This document shows positions 11,191 to 23,620 of a stretch of DNA of 64,000 bases, piece by piece. Below the pieces are notes generated by a model that was given only the letters and a program-made list of their open reading frames with translations, had not been told where the DNA came from and searched no databases. The stretch lies in the NCBI GenBank assembly GCA_036785705.1, contig JAWUZG010000056.1:17652001-17716000 (forward strand), given 5' to 3'. How positions within the stretch are numbered: position 1 is the first letter of the stretch; each line of letters begins with the position of its first letter. The stretch comes from Acanthornis magna (lineage: Eukaryota; Chordata; Aves; Passeriformes; Acanthizidae). The position numbers and the translations under genes were made by a program.

Positions 11191-14100
11191 GCTCTGGCTG
11201 AAAGGCTTTCTGCAAGCTCCACATCTTGCTGCTTTTTTTTTGGAGAAAAGGCTGTGGTGGTCTCGCTGGGATTGTCCCATGGCTCACCCCAGGAGCTGCC
11301 AGGAGCTTTTCTTTGGGAGCAGCCGTGTTCCTTTTCCTGCACATTCGAGGCATTCCCACATGTGGCGTTTGAGGACACTATTTAACATTTTCGTCTTGTA
11401 GGTAACAAAGGAAAATAAGTCACTTTACCAGCACTTTTCTGAGCGTTTAATTAAAGCTGTGTGTTTATGACAGGAAATGGCAGCCAATATTTGACCTCTG
11501 AAGTGTTTATACAATTGATATATCACTTTTTCTTACCTCATCCCCTGTTTGTGTACAAGATACTCTGTCATTCCGTTCCCAACACGATGCAATGCTTCGT
11601 TATACAATAGACATTTTAAATAGCAAACTATTCTTTTAATAGTCAGGGGTATCTGCTGTAATTCTTGGCCTGGGAAATGGGCTGGCCAAAATCTTTAGAT
11701 GCAGATGGCATTAGTTCAGGTACTAGTATTATTGTTATTTTTTGCCAAATAACCAAATTAACATTGAGTAGTTTGGCTTGATGCTGAAAAATTCACTTTT
11801 GGAAGTGAATTAGGTTTTTTTTTTGCCTTCCAAGTCCTGGCACTTGTTGCAAGGGCCTTAACATTGGAAGAAATAGATTTGGATGCTCTTCAAAGAACTC
11901 TGCTGTGGTTCTGCCATTTTTAACTTTTTACCTTGCTGTTCTTTCTCCCCACCTCTTCCCAAGGGAACTGAAGGTAAATGATTGATACTCTGTCTCTCCT
12001 GCTCGCTTTCTTTTTTTAAATCTCTTTTGGCTAGACTTCTCCAATGTAGAAATATTTACCAAAAGGAAAATCGCAAGGGCGGGGGAATGGAGAGGAAAAA
12101 AAGGAATTGAGAAATAAAATATAAACATTCAGCAGTCCAGGCTGGTGACTTTGTTGGGGAAAGAGGCCGAATTGTTTGTAGAACCTAATGAGATTTAGGA
12201 TTAGATTTCCTGTATCAGTGGGCAGCCGCTGGGGAAAAGTAAATTCCCTGCACTTAAACCACTTTGCAGGAGAGGCATTTATCTTGTGGTGTTTGCAGAT
12301 GGCTGTACCTGAGGGGTCCCAGCCCTGGGAGGTGCCTGCCCCCAAAGACATTCCAGTCTACAAGAGACAAAGCAGAAAAAGGGCTGGGAAAGGAAACAGG
12401 AGCGTGGAGAAATGGCACGAGGCAAAGAGGAGCTAAAGTTATTAGCTGGAAATGCTCCTAGGTGGGTGAGATTTGGTCTGTCTACAATCGTATTGCTCCG
12501 ACTTCATGTGCCAAAGAGTCTGAATGTCATGGAATTTTTTCAGAGCCTGGAAGGTGACTTTGCAGGTACACAGTTCAATTTTGCATTGTTACTTTTTTTA
12601 CCTGGCAGGTGCTCATTTTTTAGCTCGGATAAAATATTCCAGTTTAACAGTTGGTCTCCTACAACTTTCTTGTAAGGACTGAAGCATTCCAGTCCAGGAA
12701 CTCACTGGGCATCTTTGGAGGTTTATCTGAGGCAGCCTGAGCCCTGCAGTGGAATCCAGGGACCTGGGAATTCTCCTTGGAAGACCATAGATGCCTCATG
12801 GGTCACCCCAACTTGTTTTTCTGTAGTTGTACCAATCTATGTATTTTTTCCTCTCCTAAGCCACATTATCACACTCTTGTGTCTTGGCGTCATTGAAAGT
12901 TCTGGTTTTCGCATCAGACTATGAAAAAAGTCTTGCCAGATCAACTCTGGCAGCTGTCAGCAGCCTAAGGTGAAGGAAATTCTTCCTTTTGGGAGACCTG
13001 GCTCAGTGAAATGTCATCTCTGACGTTAAGGTAGATGCAGAAGATGCAGTAGAAATGGGACAGGACTTTCAAGGCTGTGGCTGTTCCTTGCCAGCTGGAG
13101 GTAGGCCCTCTTGCTGAGTGCATTCCTGAGGTGTTTAGACCTCTGGCTCAGGAGGGAGGATGGGAGAGGCACTGGTGTTTGATTTCTTGGGTGAAGTTTC
13201 CTCCCCTCGGCCTCTGCCTGGCTCTTTCAGCCCAGGTCCCTGGTGTCACTTGGAAGGGTCAGGGGAGCCATGTCTCTTTTCCAACACAACACCAGGGGTC
13301 AGCTGCTCTGGAGAAGGATCTGTCCTGCATCATCCATGGGCTAAGGAGGCAGAGATTCACCCTTCACCCCTGGGGAGCTCTGAGACACCTGAGGTGCAGC
13401 TCCTGGGTTAGAGGAGTCACAGCCCACACTTAGCACAGGCCCTGCTAAGAACATCACATCTTTTAATCCCCAGCAACGTTGTACCAGGCCATTGGAATTC
13501 CATTGCACTAAAAATGTCCTCAGTGCTGTGTTTGTTTTTTTTAAGCCAACCTCTGTTTTCCTTTGTGAGACAGATCCCTTTTCCAGCAATCCTCCCCCCG
13601 CCAAAATAAAATTCTTCCTGAGACTTAGTAACATTTTTTAATATATACACATAAAACAAATTTCCTTCCCGACCGTTCGTGTGGTTTTTCAAATCATTAA
13701 GGGAGTTTCCTCATTCTGTGATGTCAAGAGTCACCCAGATCAAAGCCTTTACTGATATTACAATTAAGCACTCTGCGCCATTAAATTCACTTTCCACACT
13801 GTAATTTTTATAATAGGTGGGGAAGGAGCTTCATGGTTTGATTTCAGTCCAGCCATGGCGCCAGATTCTGATTTCTCATTAGTTCCTACACCGTGGTTTG
13901 TGAAATACTGGAGTTAACAAGGAGCCTGAATGAATTTTGGACTGGCACCTGTCCAGCTGAGTGGTGTTCAGGGGACTTGGGGCAGATGGGATGGCAGGGA
14001 AATGATACAGTCAAGAGAAAGTAGCAGCTTCAAGATAAGGATGAGGTAATCCCTCTTCCCTCTCCCAAAATCCATTCCTGGGTGAACCGAGGTTGTCTCA

Positions 14101-15919
14101 GTTCTTCATCCTTGCAATAGAAATACAGCACAGAGGAACTGAGCTTGAGGGAGAAAGGGTCAGACTGAAAATGGATCTTTCAGCAGAGGGAAAGGAAAGA
14201 TGGACATCTTTCTTCCTTGAGGGATAATGGAATAGCTTCCATTGCCTCCCTTGCAGGTGCCTGGAGGGACTGCTAAGTGCTCTCAAAATGGAAAAGGTCA
14301 CTGGACTGCCTTAGGTTTAAAAAATAAATGTAGGTGTTTGCTTTTCTTCCTATGTGGGGAGGAATGAAAAGGAAGGAGCATCCTGTGCTCAGCATTCCAT
14401 GAATGGGAATTGCATGAGGGCGAGCAGCTGGATTGGGATCATTTCAGCTCTGAATCTGCAAGGATGGGGAGTTTTTCTGGCCCTTGGTACCAGCCTGACT
14501 GAGAATCAGGAGCCAACCCCAAAAAGGGGAAATCATGGAGAGTTCCTATTCCGGAATGTCATCTGCACGGCTCTCTGCACAGCACAATAGCTCACTCTGG
14601 GTGGGTGTTTCTGGAAAACTCTTCCAGCAAATGTCAGAAAAGCTGATCCAAAGCGAGCGTTTTCAGGCAAATATTAGGAGATACAAAAGCTACACTTGTG
14701 CCTCGAGCCACGGAGCTGCAGCACTGTGTCCTGCCTGGTAATTCGGAACAGATGACCTTTATTACCTGTGGGTCTGTGCAGGCTCAGATCTGGGAGGAAA
14801 GGGGGAAAATATTTGACAAGTTGGGAGCCAGTGGTAAATTTAGACAAACTTGTCCTAAACTTGCAGCAAACGCCACCACCTAATCTAAGATGTTCTGCTG
14901 AGCCAGGACAAGGACTTGGTTCTGCACCAGCAAGATTTACAGCCTGAGCTGCTGGGTTTAGCAGCAAACTTTGCTCTGAGCTCTGAGTCTGAATTTTTTT
15001 TTTTTAAAGTGTTTTCTAATGTATTTTTCCAGGAAGTTGCCTCTGTGAGCATCCCCATTCCAGCTGCAATTTCACACTGCAGCCAGACAGTTTTAAGGGC
15101 TGCTACTGAGTTGGGGTGGTGACAGATGATACCTGTGGCAGCCTCACTCCAGTGCATGTCCTCTCCCTCCCCACCGCAGTTAAAGAACCTTGCTGGGATG
15201 CAGGGGGGGCTGCAGTGACTGAATTCCTCACACTGATGGCTGCTTTGCATTGTCACAAAGGGACAGAGCTGGCATTACCAGTTTTATGGATTTTTTTGGA
15301 TTAGGATGTGGACTTGGGAACCTTCCTCATGAAAACATAGTACACCTCAGGGTCTCAGACTCTGGGGAACCATCCATCTCCCCTTGAGAGCCAGGTCTGA
15401 GCTGAGACTCATTTCCATGGTGGGCAGAACCCAGCCCCAGATCTGCACTGCTTTGGCACTGGAAATTTGTCCATGCTTGGAAGGAGTTTGAAGCCATCGC
15501 TGCTATTAGGAGCTTTAGGGACTCCAATTCATGATATTGCAAATTAAATCAGGGTTTTGTTTAACACCCCGAGTTCATAAACCAAAAAAGGAGATACAGC
15601 CATACCTTAGCTGAGCTACCTTTGGCAGACATAACGTGGGTAATAGTTTTCATTCAGTTTTGTGATACTCCTGGAGACTTAACAATCCAAGCTTCATTTC
15701 GTGTGAGCAGCTCCTGAGCACAAGACAGAGCTTGTTGGTGGATCCAGGTCATGCTGACCTGGGTGTGAGGAACAGCTCCACTGTGCCCCAGGAGCATCAG
15801 GGAAGCACAGCAGCTTCCAGGTGGGAGAGAGGCAGGGCTGAGAGAACACATCTCCTGCAGCACACACAGGCCTGGGCACAGGGCCACTTTTACTGCTCTC
15901 CTTCCCCAGTGAACCTCTG
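11191..15919. other. Non-genic single-copy stretch
   Basis: No gene recognised. The part at about 11380-11760 is AT-rich and single-copy, with repeated TTAATT, TTTATGAC and ATTGTT words, and is the likeliest regulatory part. The remainder has only short open frames (none above 125 codons) with no recognisable domain. Confidence 0.55.
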
Positions 15920-16085
15920 AGAGAAGAGAGAAGAGAAGAGAAGAGAAGAGAAGAGAAGAGAAGAGAAGAGAAGAGAAGAGAAGAGAAGAGAAGAAGAGAA
16001 GAGAAGAGAAGAGAAGAGAAGAGAAGAGAAGAGAAGAGAAGAGAAGAGAAGAGAAGAGAAGAGAAGAGAAGAGAAGAGAAGAGAA
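15920..16085. repeat. AAGAG pentanucleotide microsatellite (about 33 copies)
   Basis: A 166-bp pure-purine tract of GAGAA units (TTCTC on the minus strand). It is almost perfect; one unit is short by two bases near 15991. The minus strand gives a spurious Ser/Leu/Phe-repeat open frame. Homopurine mirror-repeat tracts of this length can adopt triplex (H-DNA) structure in supercoiled DNA, which is known of such tracts and not shown here. High purity over 33 copies implies recent expansion and probable length polymorphism. Confidence 0.98.
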
Positions 16086-17460
16086 AATGTTGAGGAGTTG
16101 TTTGACATTGTGATCTTCACATTTGGTGCAGCACTTCCCCAGGGCTGTTCAGACAGAGCTTCTGCCTTCTGTCATTTACCTCATCCTTGAAGTGTGGGGC
16201 TCTTCCGCTAGGGCTCTGCCCTATTTCTGGACAGAGCAACACATTTTCCATTTTATGTCAAATTTCTGTTTGGCCAGAGGCCAAATGCCAAGGTGTGGCT
16301 TTGCTGGTTTTGCTCTTCAGCAGCAGCACACTTTTCTCAAATGCTGAGAAATCTCAGCAGGTTCACGATCACATCCAAGATGACCTTCCTGTGGCAGAAA
16401 GCAGAAGTGCTGGTTCCTCGAGCTCTCTAGAAAGAGGTTTTAGCTGGAATTCTCTTTGTCAGGCTTCAGTGCTGCTCTCTGCTTTTCCTTGGGGCTCTTT
16501 TGGCATCTGGTGTAGATCAGATGCCTGTGGGGCAGCACAGGGCAGAGCCTGGCACTGAGCCGTGGCTGTGCAGCCATTCCTGATGGCTCTGGCCCTGCAG
16601 CCCTGGGATAATCCTGGGCTGCTTTGGGAGCCTTGGGGATTCATGGAATGTGTCCCTGCTGCAGGTGAAAGCCTGAGAGCTTTGCAGTGTGAGCTGTGCT
16701 CAGGAATGAGCTCAAGGAGATAAACCACGAGTGGTTCAGGCTGTTCCATTCATGGTACCTCTGAGGAGCTGTAACGCATCACAGCTCAATAACCTCACAC
16801 TTGCACTTCAAACAAAAAGCTTATTTTTCCTATCTTTTAACAGAAATCCCCTGGAAACGGCAGAACTGCCTTCTGTCTTCTTTTTTTTTTTCTTTACACA
16901 TTCCTGAAAAAAAGTAGGATGAAACTCCCTCTGTTTTAGGCAAAATATTTTGCAATTTTCCAATGGCCTTGCCAATAAGAAAATGATTCCCCATATATCA
17001 TGGGAAATGCCTGCTTTCTCACAGGGCTGCAATGTTCAACTATCACCAGGAAAGGATTCTGCTGGCTGCAAGTTTGGCAGGAACACGAAGATCTTCTGGT
17101 ATGGTACATTACATGAACTATTGACTGGAGAATGCCAAAAGCTTCACCCCATTTTAAATGAGCTCCATTTTTTAAACTAAATCAGCATATGAATCGAATG
17201 TGTTTCTTCCAGAAAATGCGAGTCTCAGCCTCTGTCCCGAGTTTACATCATTGCCCTTTTTATCCGAGGAATCAATCTCCAGTTAACGGTTGAATTGCTT
17301 CATCATCTCATCAAACACTTGGGTTGAATCCTGCGGTCCAAGGGACGGTCCAGTGACCATTTTGCAACTAAGTGTTAATATTCTCCTGACTAGACATGTC
17401 CCTTTCCCTGGCTGGGTGCTGGTATGTGCATGCCAGGAGCTATTCATTATGGATGAAGAA
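16086..17460. other. Non-genic single-copy stretch
   Basis: No gene recognised; only a short T-run near 16881. Open frames (123 codons at 16187-16558 plus, 96 at 16459-16749 minus) overlap one another and carry no recognisable domain. Confidence 0.55.
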
Positions 17461-17625
17461 TGGTTTGTGGTTGAAGTGCTGGACTGTGTTGTGGGAGATC
17501 TGAGTTCAGTCCCAGATTCTTCTTCCATTTCCCTGTGTGACTGTGCTATGAGCGAATTGTTTAATCTTTCAGTGCCTCAATTCTCCTTTGGTAAAATGGG
17601 AATAATCCTATTTCCTTTCTTCCAC
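17461..17625 (+). mobile_element. MIR-type SINE fossil (amniote MIR family), sense
   Basis: The order of segments matches a MIR/CORE-SINE. A decayed tRNA-like head contains GTTGTGGGAGATCTGAGTTC, where the B-box-like GAGTTCAGTCCC lies. It is followed by CCTGTGTGACTGTG, then the core words CAGTGCCTCAATTCTCC and GGTAAAATGGGAATAATCC. In mammals and reptiles the corresponding text is CTGTGTGACC, GTGCCTCAGTTTCC and TGTAAAATGGGGATAATA. The copy is heavily diverged, as expected for an insertion that predates birds. No coding capacity; retained MIR copies are sometimes exapted as enhancers, which cannot be judged here. Confidence 0.88.
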
Positions 17626-19561
17626 CCTTCCCTCTTACAGTGTTTGTTTTTGCTGTTGCTTGTTTATCACATCTGTGGGACACAGCATACAGTAACAGGA
17701 GTGTTAAAACATTATAAAACCATGAATTACAATTTTGTTTTTCACTTAATTTTTCAAATCCCACTTTTAAATTGAGGAAGATAAGGAAAGCTGATGGCAG
17801 TGCTGTCTGTTTATGTGCTATGACCTACTTGTCCCAGAAAGCAGCATGGCCAAGAAATTGAAACAAGATCTTGTGAAGTGCCATTGCAAATAAATCTGCT
17901 CCACTTCCCTTCTGTCAAGGCATCTCACGCTAGGGAAGACCACTGGGAGTCATTAATTGTATAATGGATATACTGAATTCTTTAAAAGGGCTGTTTTCCC
18001 AAAGATTAAAGCAATTATGAGCAAAGTGGTTTGAAAAGGGAAAAAAAAACCTACCCTAAATCAAACAATGTGAATGATAATGGCGAATAGTTTAAGAAAA
18101 CTTCAGCAGATGCTGTGGAAGTCACAGTTTTGCAGTTGTGGAAGAGGATTTTGTCAATGTGAACTGAACATTGCCTGCCCCTCCCTCAGCCCAGCAGAGA
18201 AGGGAAATGGAAGCTGCTGTGTGAACATGCATAGGAAAACAGGCACTTGAATATATCTGAGTGCAGGGATGGAAATAAAGACCAAATAGGAGACTGATAA
18301 TGAGGCTGGGAAATATTGGTATTTATGAGATAAAGAGGGCTGATAAAGCAGAATAAGGAATATCATGAAAAGTTGTTGATGGGGCAGTAGAACTGGCTAC
18401 AGAAACACAAAATAGATAGGAAAATGTGCAAGAACAGCAACAAAAATCCTCCGTGAACTTTCTCTGTGAGCACTGTTCCCCCTCCATGGAATTAGGGTCG
18501 GAGTTTGCCCTTCCCCAGGTGCAAGATCCCTCCTGCAGCTCAGGCTGGGGACACCATGGAACATGCTGGGCCTGTGATGGAGACACCTTCCCTTGATTTC
18601 ACATATTTCATGGTGGGAGCTCAAATCTAACAATCAGTTCTTCTTTGCCTCCATCCAGTCTCCAGAAATACCAGAGAATGAGGGAATTGTAACTCGTGAG
18701 CTTCCATGGACTCCTTGCAGGTGCCCTTGGCATTTTCGTGAGGGTGTGATACATGAAAGATGCCATGAATCAGTACAAACTGAGGCTTGGCAGACAGCAC
18801 AGTGCCACAAGAAGTACCAGCTAAGCTTCAGTTAGTACTAAAGCAGATCTGGAAAATTACCTAAAATCAAAACAACATCATCATCTCAGTTCAAAGGAAA
18901 AAATCCTCTTGGAAGCACAGTGACAATTCTGTGTGTTCACCTGGATATCAGTTCAACTTGATCGTTTGGTTTGTAAAAATAATTTCTGTTCATTTCATTC
19001 CTTAAATAAGGACATGGCATCTGAATCCCATATCTGTGAATAGCAGAGCCTGGGCTCCTGCCTGAAATTCCTGCCATAAACAAGTGGATACTCCCTTTAG
19101 AAGTACAACAGCACGAAATGCATTTTCTTGAAAGCAAGATCCAGTCCCCTGATAGTGCAGGGCTATAAAACAACCCTTAACCTGAAGAACCTGTGCCTCT
19201 GCACGTGATCTTGTTCGTTTTTTCTTTTTAAGACAGCACAGAAGTTATAATTAGCTTCTGCAAAATGTTTTGAAGGAGCAAAGCCTTTCATCCTGTCTGG
19301 ATGCCTTTGCAATCACAGCAGCGAAACGTCGGCGCTCGGGATGGACCTGCAAAGCCAATCGAGTGTACATTCATAAAGGAATTCATTGCACAGCCTGGAG
19401 GGAGCTAACAACTCTTAAATCGTGTTTATAAGGTTCCTTTAATCTGGCTGTGGAGAAGGGTGGCTCCATCCTCCTGCCTGCTGTTCCCCTTCATCCCTCC
19501 CTTCATCCCCACTCCTCTCCTGAGCTGACATTACCTTTGATGGGTTTGGTTGTTGTTCAGC
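17626..19561. other. Non-genic single-copy stretch
   Basis: No gene recognised. The segments 17930-18125 and 19190-19440 are AT-rich single-copy DNA with several TTAATT/ATTAAAG and TTTATAAGG words; the second also keeps CpGs (CGTCGGCGCTCGGG near 19327). They are candidates for conserved non-coding DNA only. Confidence 0.5.
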
Positions 19562-19620
19562 TGGATCAGTTCCTGCTCTGGATCTGTTCCTGCTCCGGAT
19601 CAGTTCCTGCTCTGGATCCC
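19562..19620. repeat. 17-bp tandem repeat, 3.5 copies
   Basis: Units of the form TGGATCAGTTCCTGCTC (17 bp) occur three times plus a partial TGGATC. Variants are AGTT/TGTT and TGG/CGG. Confidence 0.92.
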
Positions 19621-21850
19621 AGCTCAGCCCCAGGACTGTAGTGCTGGCACAGGGCAGGCAGCAGAGCAAGCAGGGATGGGGAGCACACGGTGCCAGCAGT
19701 GACTTATGGAATTAATGACCCTGCAATTGCATCCTGGGGTTTTCTACAGCTTTTCTCCACCCCTTTGTGAAAGCTGAAAAGAGGATGGAAGGCAGAGAGC
19801 AAAAAGGTTGTGTACAGTTTGGTGTGGGCAGTGTATTTACAGGTCCCAGGGATAGATGTTGGATGCAGAGATAAGAACTCCTGTGCTGTGGCCAGCTGAG
19901 GGCTGGGGCAGCCCAAATCATGCTTTAATTTGGATCTCTTTTGTTGAGTTTGAAAAAGCAATCATCAACAGGCAGTTTTTATGTTGAGGTTTTGCTCTCC
20001 TAACCCTCCAAACCCTCAGTACAAGCAGCCTTTCAGAGCTGGAGAGCTGCGTGTCTCACAGAGCTGCTGTGACCTTTCCATGGGGCAATAATTCCCTTCC
20101 AGGGCTCCCAGAGTGGGATGCAGTCCTAGTTCACACCTTCCTGCAGAAGCCGTCAGAAAAGGAAAATAATTTAAGGCTTAAAATCTACATAAACTGATAA
20201 CACATCAGCCTCAGCTGGCTTCTTTCTATCTTGCTTCCATCCAGAGTGTCCACATCTCACAGAGAGACTCTGTGCTTGTGTCTTTGCATTTTGGTGAGTT
20301 TAATCCATTGCTCTATCCATTACAGCCGGGTGGGAATGTGTGCAAAGAGGTGCTCAGCACCCAGGGATGTGCTTGTTTTCTCTCACATCCAAACATGAGC
20401 TGCCTTAAAAGGTTCTTTTTCTGCAAAGTCAAGTGCTTGGCTGCTCAGAACTGTCACAGCTCACCTTCAGCTGACCCCCTGGCACATGCATTGTGTTATC
20501 TGTCTTTAATGACAGGATACCAGGGGGGTTTATTCCTTTGCTTTAACCCTTTTCCTCTGAAGTTGTTGAACCATTTGGTTAGGGAAAAAAAACCAACTCA
20601 GTACTTAGCACGGAAAGCTTCAGCGGGAATGGTTAGTTTGGCAGGGTTACAGGAAATTGTAAAAGGGTTTCTTTTTGGCAAACTTGGGCAAACTTGATAA
20701 AAAGAAAGGTTGCAACCTGCGTGTGAGCTAATGGCTCCTATGCAGTTGTTCATTCCCAAATAAAAGCAAGGCTGAGACCACTGTTTGTTCAATAAACAGG
20801 ATACATTTGATTAAGCAGAGACACAATTTGGCAGAACCGTGATTTATGTAAAGAGTTATTGAAAGCACGACTGAATTTAAATTAAAAAGAACACATCATC
20901 ACCATGGTTAATATTTTTCTGTAGCCTAGTTTTGAAAACCATTAGTAGTAATAAACTTTCCTCCCATAAAATTTCTGCCATTTTAATTTCCAATTAGAAC
21001 TTGCAAAAGATATATAAGTGGCAGTAAAAGTAAAGAAATTAAGTCTCAGCCCATGCTGCAGCCTGACACAATGATGCCCCAATGCTCATAAATCAGTTTC
21101 TGTTTGTTGTGAACCTCTTAAATCCACACTGGTAAGAGGTGTAGAGGTATTTGTCTCCCATGAAAACATTCTCCCACACCCTTTGTAATTAAAAGTAATC
21201 TTAAATTTCATCTAGTTCCATGAGAAAGAGCTTTCATACAGTAATTTGAGTTGGACTCCAGAACGATGGAATGTGAGTTGAAAGCTTAATGAATTTACTC
21301 TATAAATCTTATTCTCTGTTTTTCTTGTCAGTTGTATCAGGGCATTACACATATTTTTCCTTACATTGCTAGCTGGGGAATTTTTTTAAGAGAACCTCAG
21401 TGCGTGTTTTTGTGTGGAGCCGCGTCTGCTGAAGTTGGGTTTATTAATCCTGCAGCATGATTGCTGCTTTTGGGGATCAGGGCTGGATGCCATTCTTCCC
21501 ATGAAACAAGACTGGGAAAGCTCCTCTTGGTTAAGTGATTTCATGAGTGTTGTTTTAGTTTATTGGCTCTGCGGCCTGATAGCACAGCAGAGCGTTGGTT
21601 GTGCTTTCGGCAGAGTTATTGATCCAGTGGGATTTACTGACAGCAGGCCTTGAGCCCTTCCAGCTCCTACAAAAGGCTTCGGAATGGAAACCTGCTAAGA
21701 AGGAGTTCCTGGATATTCTTATTTTTTTCCCAGTGCAACTGCTCCTGGAAGTCACGATGTGAACTTAGTTGTGCTGGCAGGTGAGGAATGGTCCCTCAAA
21801 AATGCAAAATGCACCCAGAGCTACAAGCAGGGCTCTGTTTTACAAGGATC
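19621..21850. other. Non-genic single-copy stretch
   Basis: No gene recognised. The part 20780-21400 is AT-rich and dense in homeodomain-type words (ATTAAG, TTTAATT, CAATTAG, TAATTAAAAG) and is listed separately as a possible conserved element. The open frame at 20272-20697 (141 codons) has no recognisable domain. Confidence 0.5.
20780..21400. promoter_or_regulatory. Candidate conserved non-coding element
   Basis: About 600 bp of AT-rich, repeat-free sequence with many TAAT-core words. Examples are TAATTAAAAGTAATC near 21187, CAATTAGAAC near 20991 and TTAATATTTTTC near 20907. Such density is typical of enhancers beside developmental genes, but conservation cannot be measured from one sequence. 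Inference only. Confidence 0.22.
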
Positions 21851-22109
21851 AGGACACAGGGAATGGCTTCCCACTGCCAGAGGGCAGGGCTGGATGGGAT
21901 CTTGGGCAGGAATTGTTCCCAGGCAGGGTGGGCAGGCCCTGGCACAGGTGCCCAGAGGAGCTGTGGCTGCCCCTGGATCCCTGGCAGTGCCCAAGGCCAG
22001 GCTGGAGCAGCCTGGGACAGTGGGAGCTGTCCCTGCCATGGTAGGGGTGGCACTGGATGATCTTTAAGGTCCCTTCCAACCCAAACCCCTCTGGAATTCT
22101 GAGATTCTT
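21851..22109 (+). mobile_element. CR1 LINE 3' fragment, sense (longest copy)
   Basis: This is the 3' untranslated end of an avian CR1 non-LTR retrotransposon. It runs from ACAGGGAATGGCTTCCCACT, through CAGTGCCCAAGGCCAGGCTG and TCCCTGCCATGGTAGGGGTG, to CTTTAAGGTCCCTTCCAACC, and ends in a decayed ATTCTGAGATTCTT tail. CR1 copies are normally 5'-truncated and end in short ATTCT-type repeats rather than poly-A, as here. No reverse transcriptase is left. It is only mildly diverged from the songbird-type consensus as I remember it, so a relatively young copy. Confidence 0.95.
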
Positions 22110-23564
22110 TACTGCTCAGACTTGCCATGTGCTTTTCTTTAAGCTCTTCATTATTGCTCTTGAAGTTGCCCTCACGAGTGTTTCCTTCCAGGTGCACTGG
22201 GATTGGGATGAAAATGAATAAAGGAACAACGGGAATGATGACAGGATGGAGTAGGGCAGGGGACCAGAGGGGTGAGGAGAAGGAGAAGGTGGGAAAGATT
22301 GCCAAAGGAGTTTGGCAATTAGGACTTTAGAGTGACCTCACCATTCTCCCACGCAGAACAATTTTCTGAAACAAGACAGATTTATAAGGATTATGGGAAA
22401 GTTTATTTTGCACTACCTACTGCATTTTGTTCTGTGTATGTATATAAACAGAGCCGAGGGTTCCTTAAACATTTTTACAGAACATAATTCAGCAGTGTCC
22501 AGAAAGATTAAAAGTAATCAGGAGGACTTTGTGTAAATAAAAGAAAATGTTAAAAGCAAGGGAGATGAGCAGGGAAAGGCACTTACTGATTTGGAGGGGG
22601 AAGGAGAGAGCGCTGCTCCCTTTTACCCCACGTGTTACAGGGAATACAGATGAATTAAAATCCTCTCTGTGGGAGAACTGGAAAGTGGATGAAAGAGAGA
22701 TCTCAGATTTTCTGTTACCAGAGCCTGTCCCTTTTCTGGTGTTATCTGCAGGAGTGGGAAGTGAGGCTAAAAATCCACCTTTCTGCTCTGGCAGCTGCAC
22801 AAACCATTTGTACCAGCACAGGTACCTCATATGAAGTTACAGAGAGAAGTTGAAGTTGAGCTGTCCATAACCTCAGCTGCTTCTTGGGTTTTTGAGGATC
22901 AAAATATGAAACATTAATTAATAATACATTGAATTCCCACATGCTGCTGGCTAAAGCAAATAGAATTGGCTTCTCTATGTTGACAGCTTACAGGAGGAAC
23001 TCTGAGCTTTGCGTTTTTAATAATAAAATATGATCATAAGTGATCAAAAAGAAACGTCAAAACACACAATCATAAAGGGCAATTGTGTGGTTAAACAGAG
23101 AGGGTCCCTGTTTGGTGTTGGCCTTTTGTGGGAGTGCTCTTGCTCCTTCAGTTCTCTGCTCCGAAGGAGGCTCAGCATGGATCGACAGCTTTATTTTCCT
23201 CCTTCATCTTTCAGTTTGGAACACCACAGTCTGTCACCTGTCAACAGTATCTTTATTATATTGGAGAAGCCAGAGGGAAAAAACGTGCCTTGAGGTGTTT
23301 CCATATCAGCAGATGCTGCAGTGTGGTCTTTGTAGCCAAAAAAATGTTGAAATATCACAGGGATTTCTTCCTGCTCTTTTCTGCCTTCAGATGGAAGCAG
23401 ACACAGGCTGGGATGATGTCCCTGTGCCCCAGGGCCCAGCTCTGCCTCTGCCTTGGTCACAGGCTCCGTGGGACTTGGGACAGAGTCACCATCCCTGAAG
23501 TGCCCAAAACCCAGCAGACATGGCCCTTCGTGAGAAGCTTCAGTGGGAATGGAGATATTGGTCA
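22110..23564. other. Non-genic single-copy stretch
   Basis: No gene recognised. A purine-rich patch lies at 22230-22320. The longest open frame beginning here (23128-23820, 230 codons) runs into the next CR1 fragment and lacks any recognisable domain, so it is not called. Confidence 0.55.
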
Positions 23565-23620
23565 GAGTTGGACTTTAACGATCTTGGAGGTCTTTTACAG
23601 CCTTACAGATGCTGCAATTC
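23565..23620 (+). mobile_element. Decayed CR1 LINE 3' end, sense
   Basis: GTTGGACTTTAACGATCTTGGAGGTCTTTTACAG-type text (given here in part) corresponds to the CR1 tail that normally reads GGACTCGATGATCTTAAAGGTCTTTTCCAACC, and it is followed by a decayed tail ending GCAATTC. Old, diverged and severely truncated. Confidence 0.65.

Noticed and set aside
10329..11401. Open frames of 280-350 codons on both strands
   Set aside because: All six frames are open because of the 31-bp stop-free tandem unit; the peptides are repeat translations with frame rotation, not conserved proteins.
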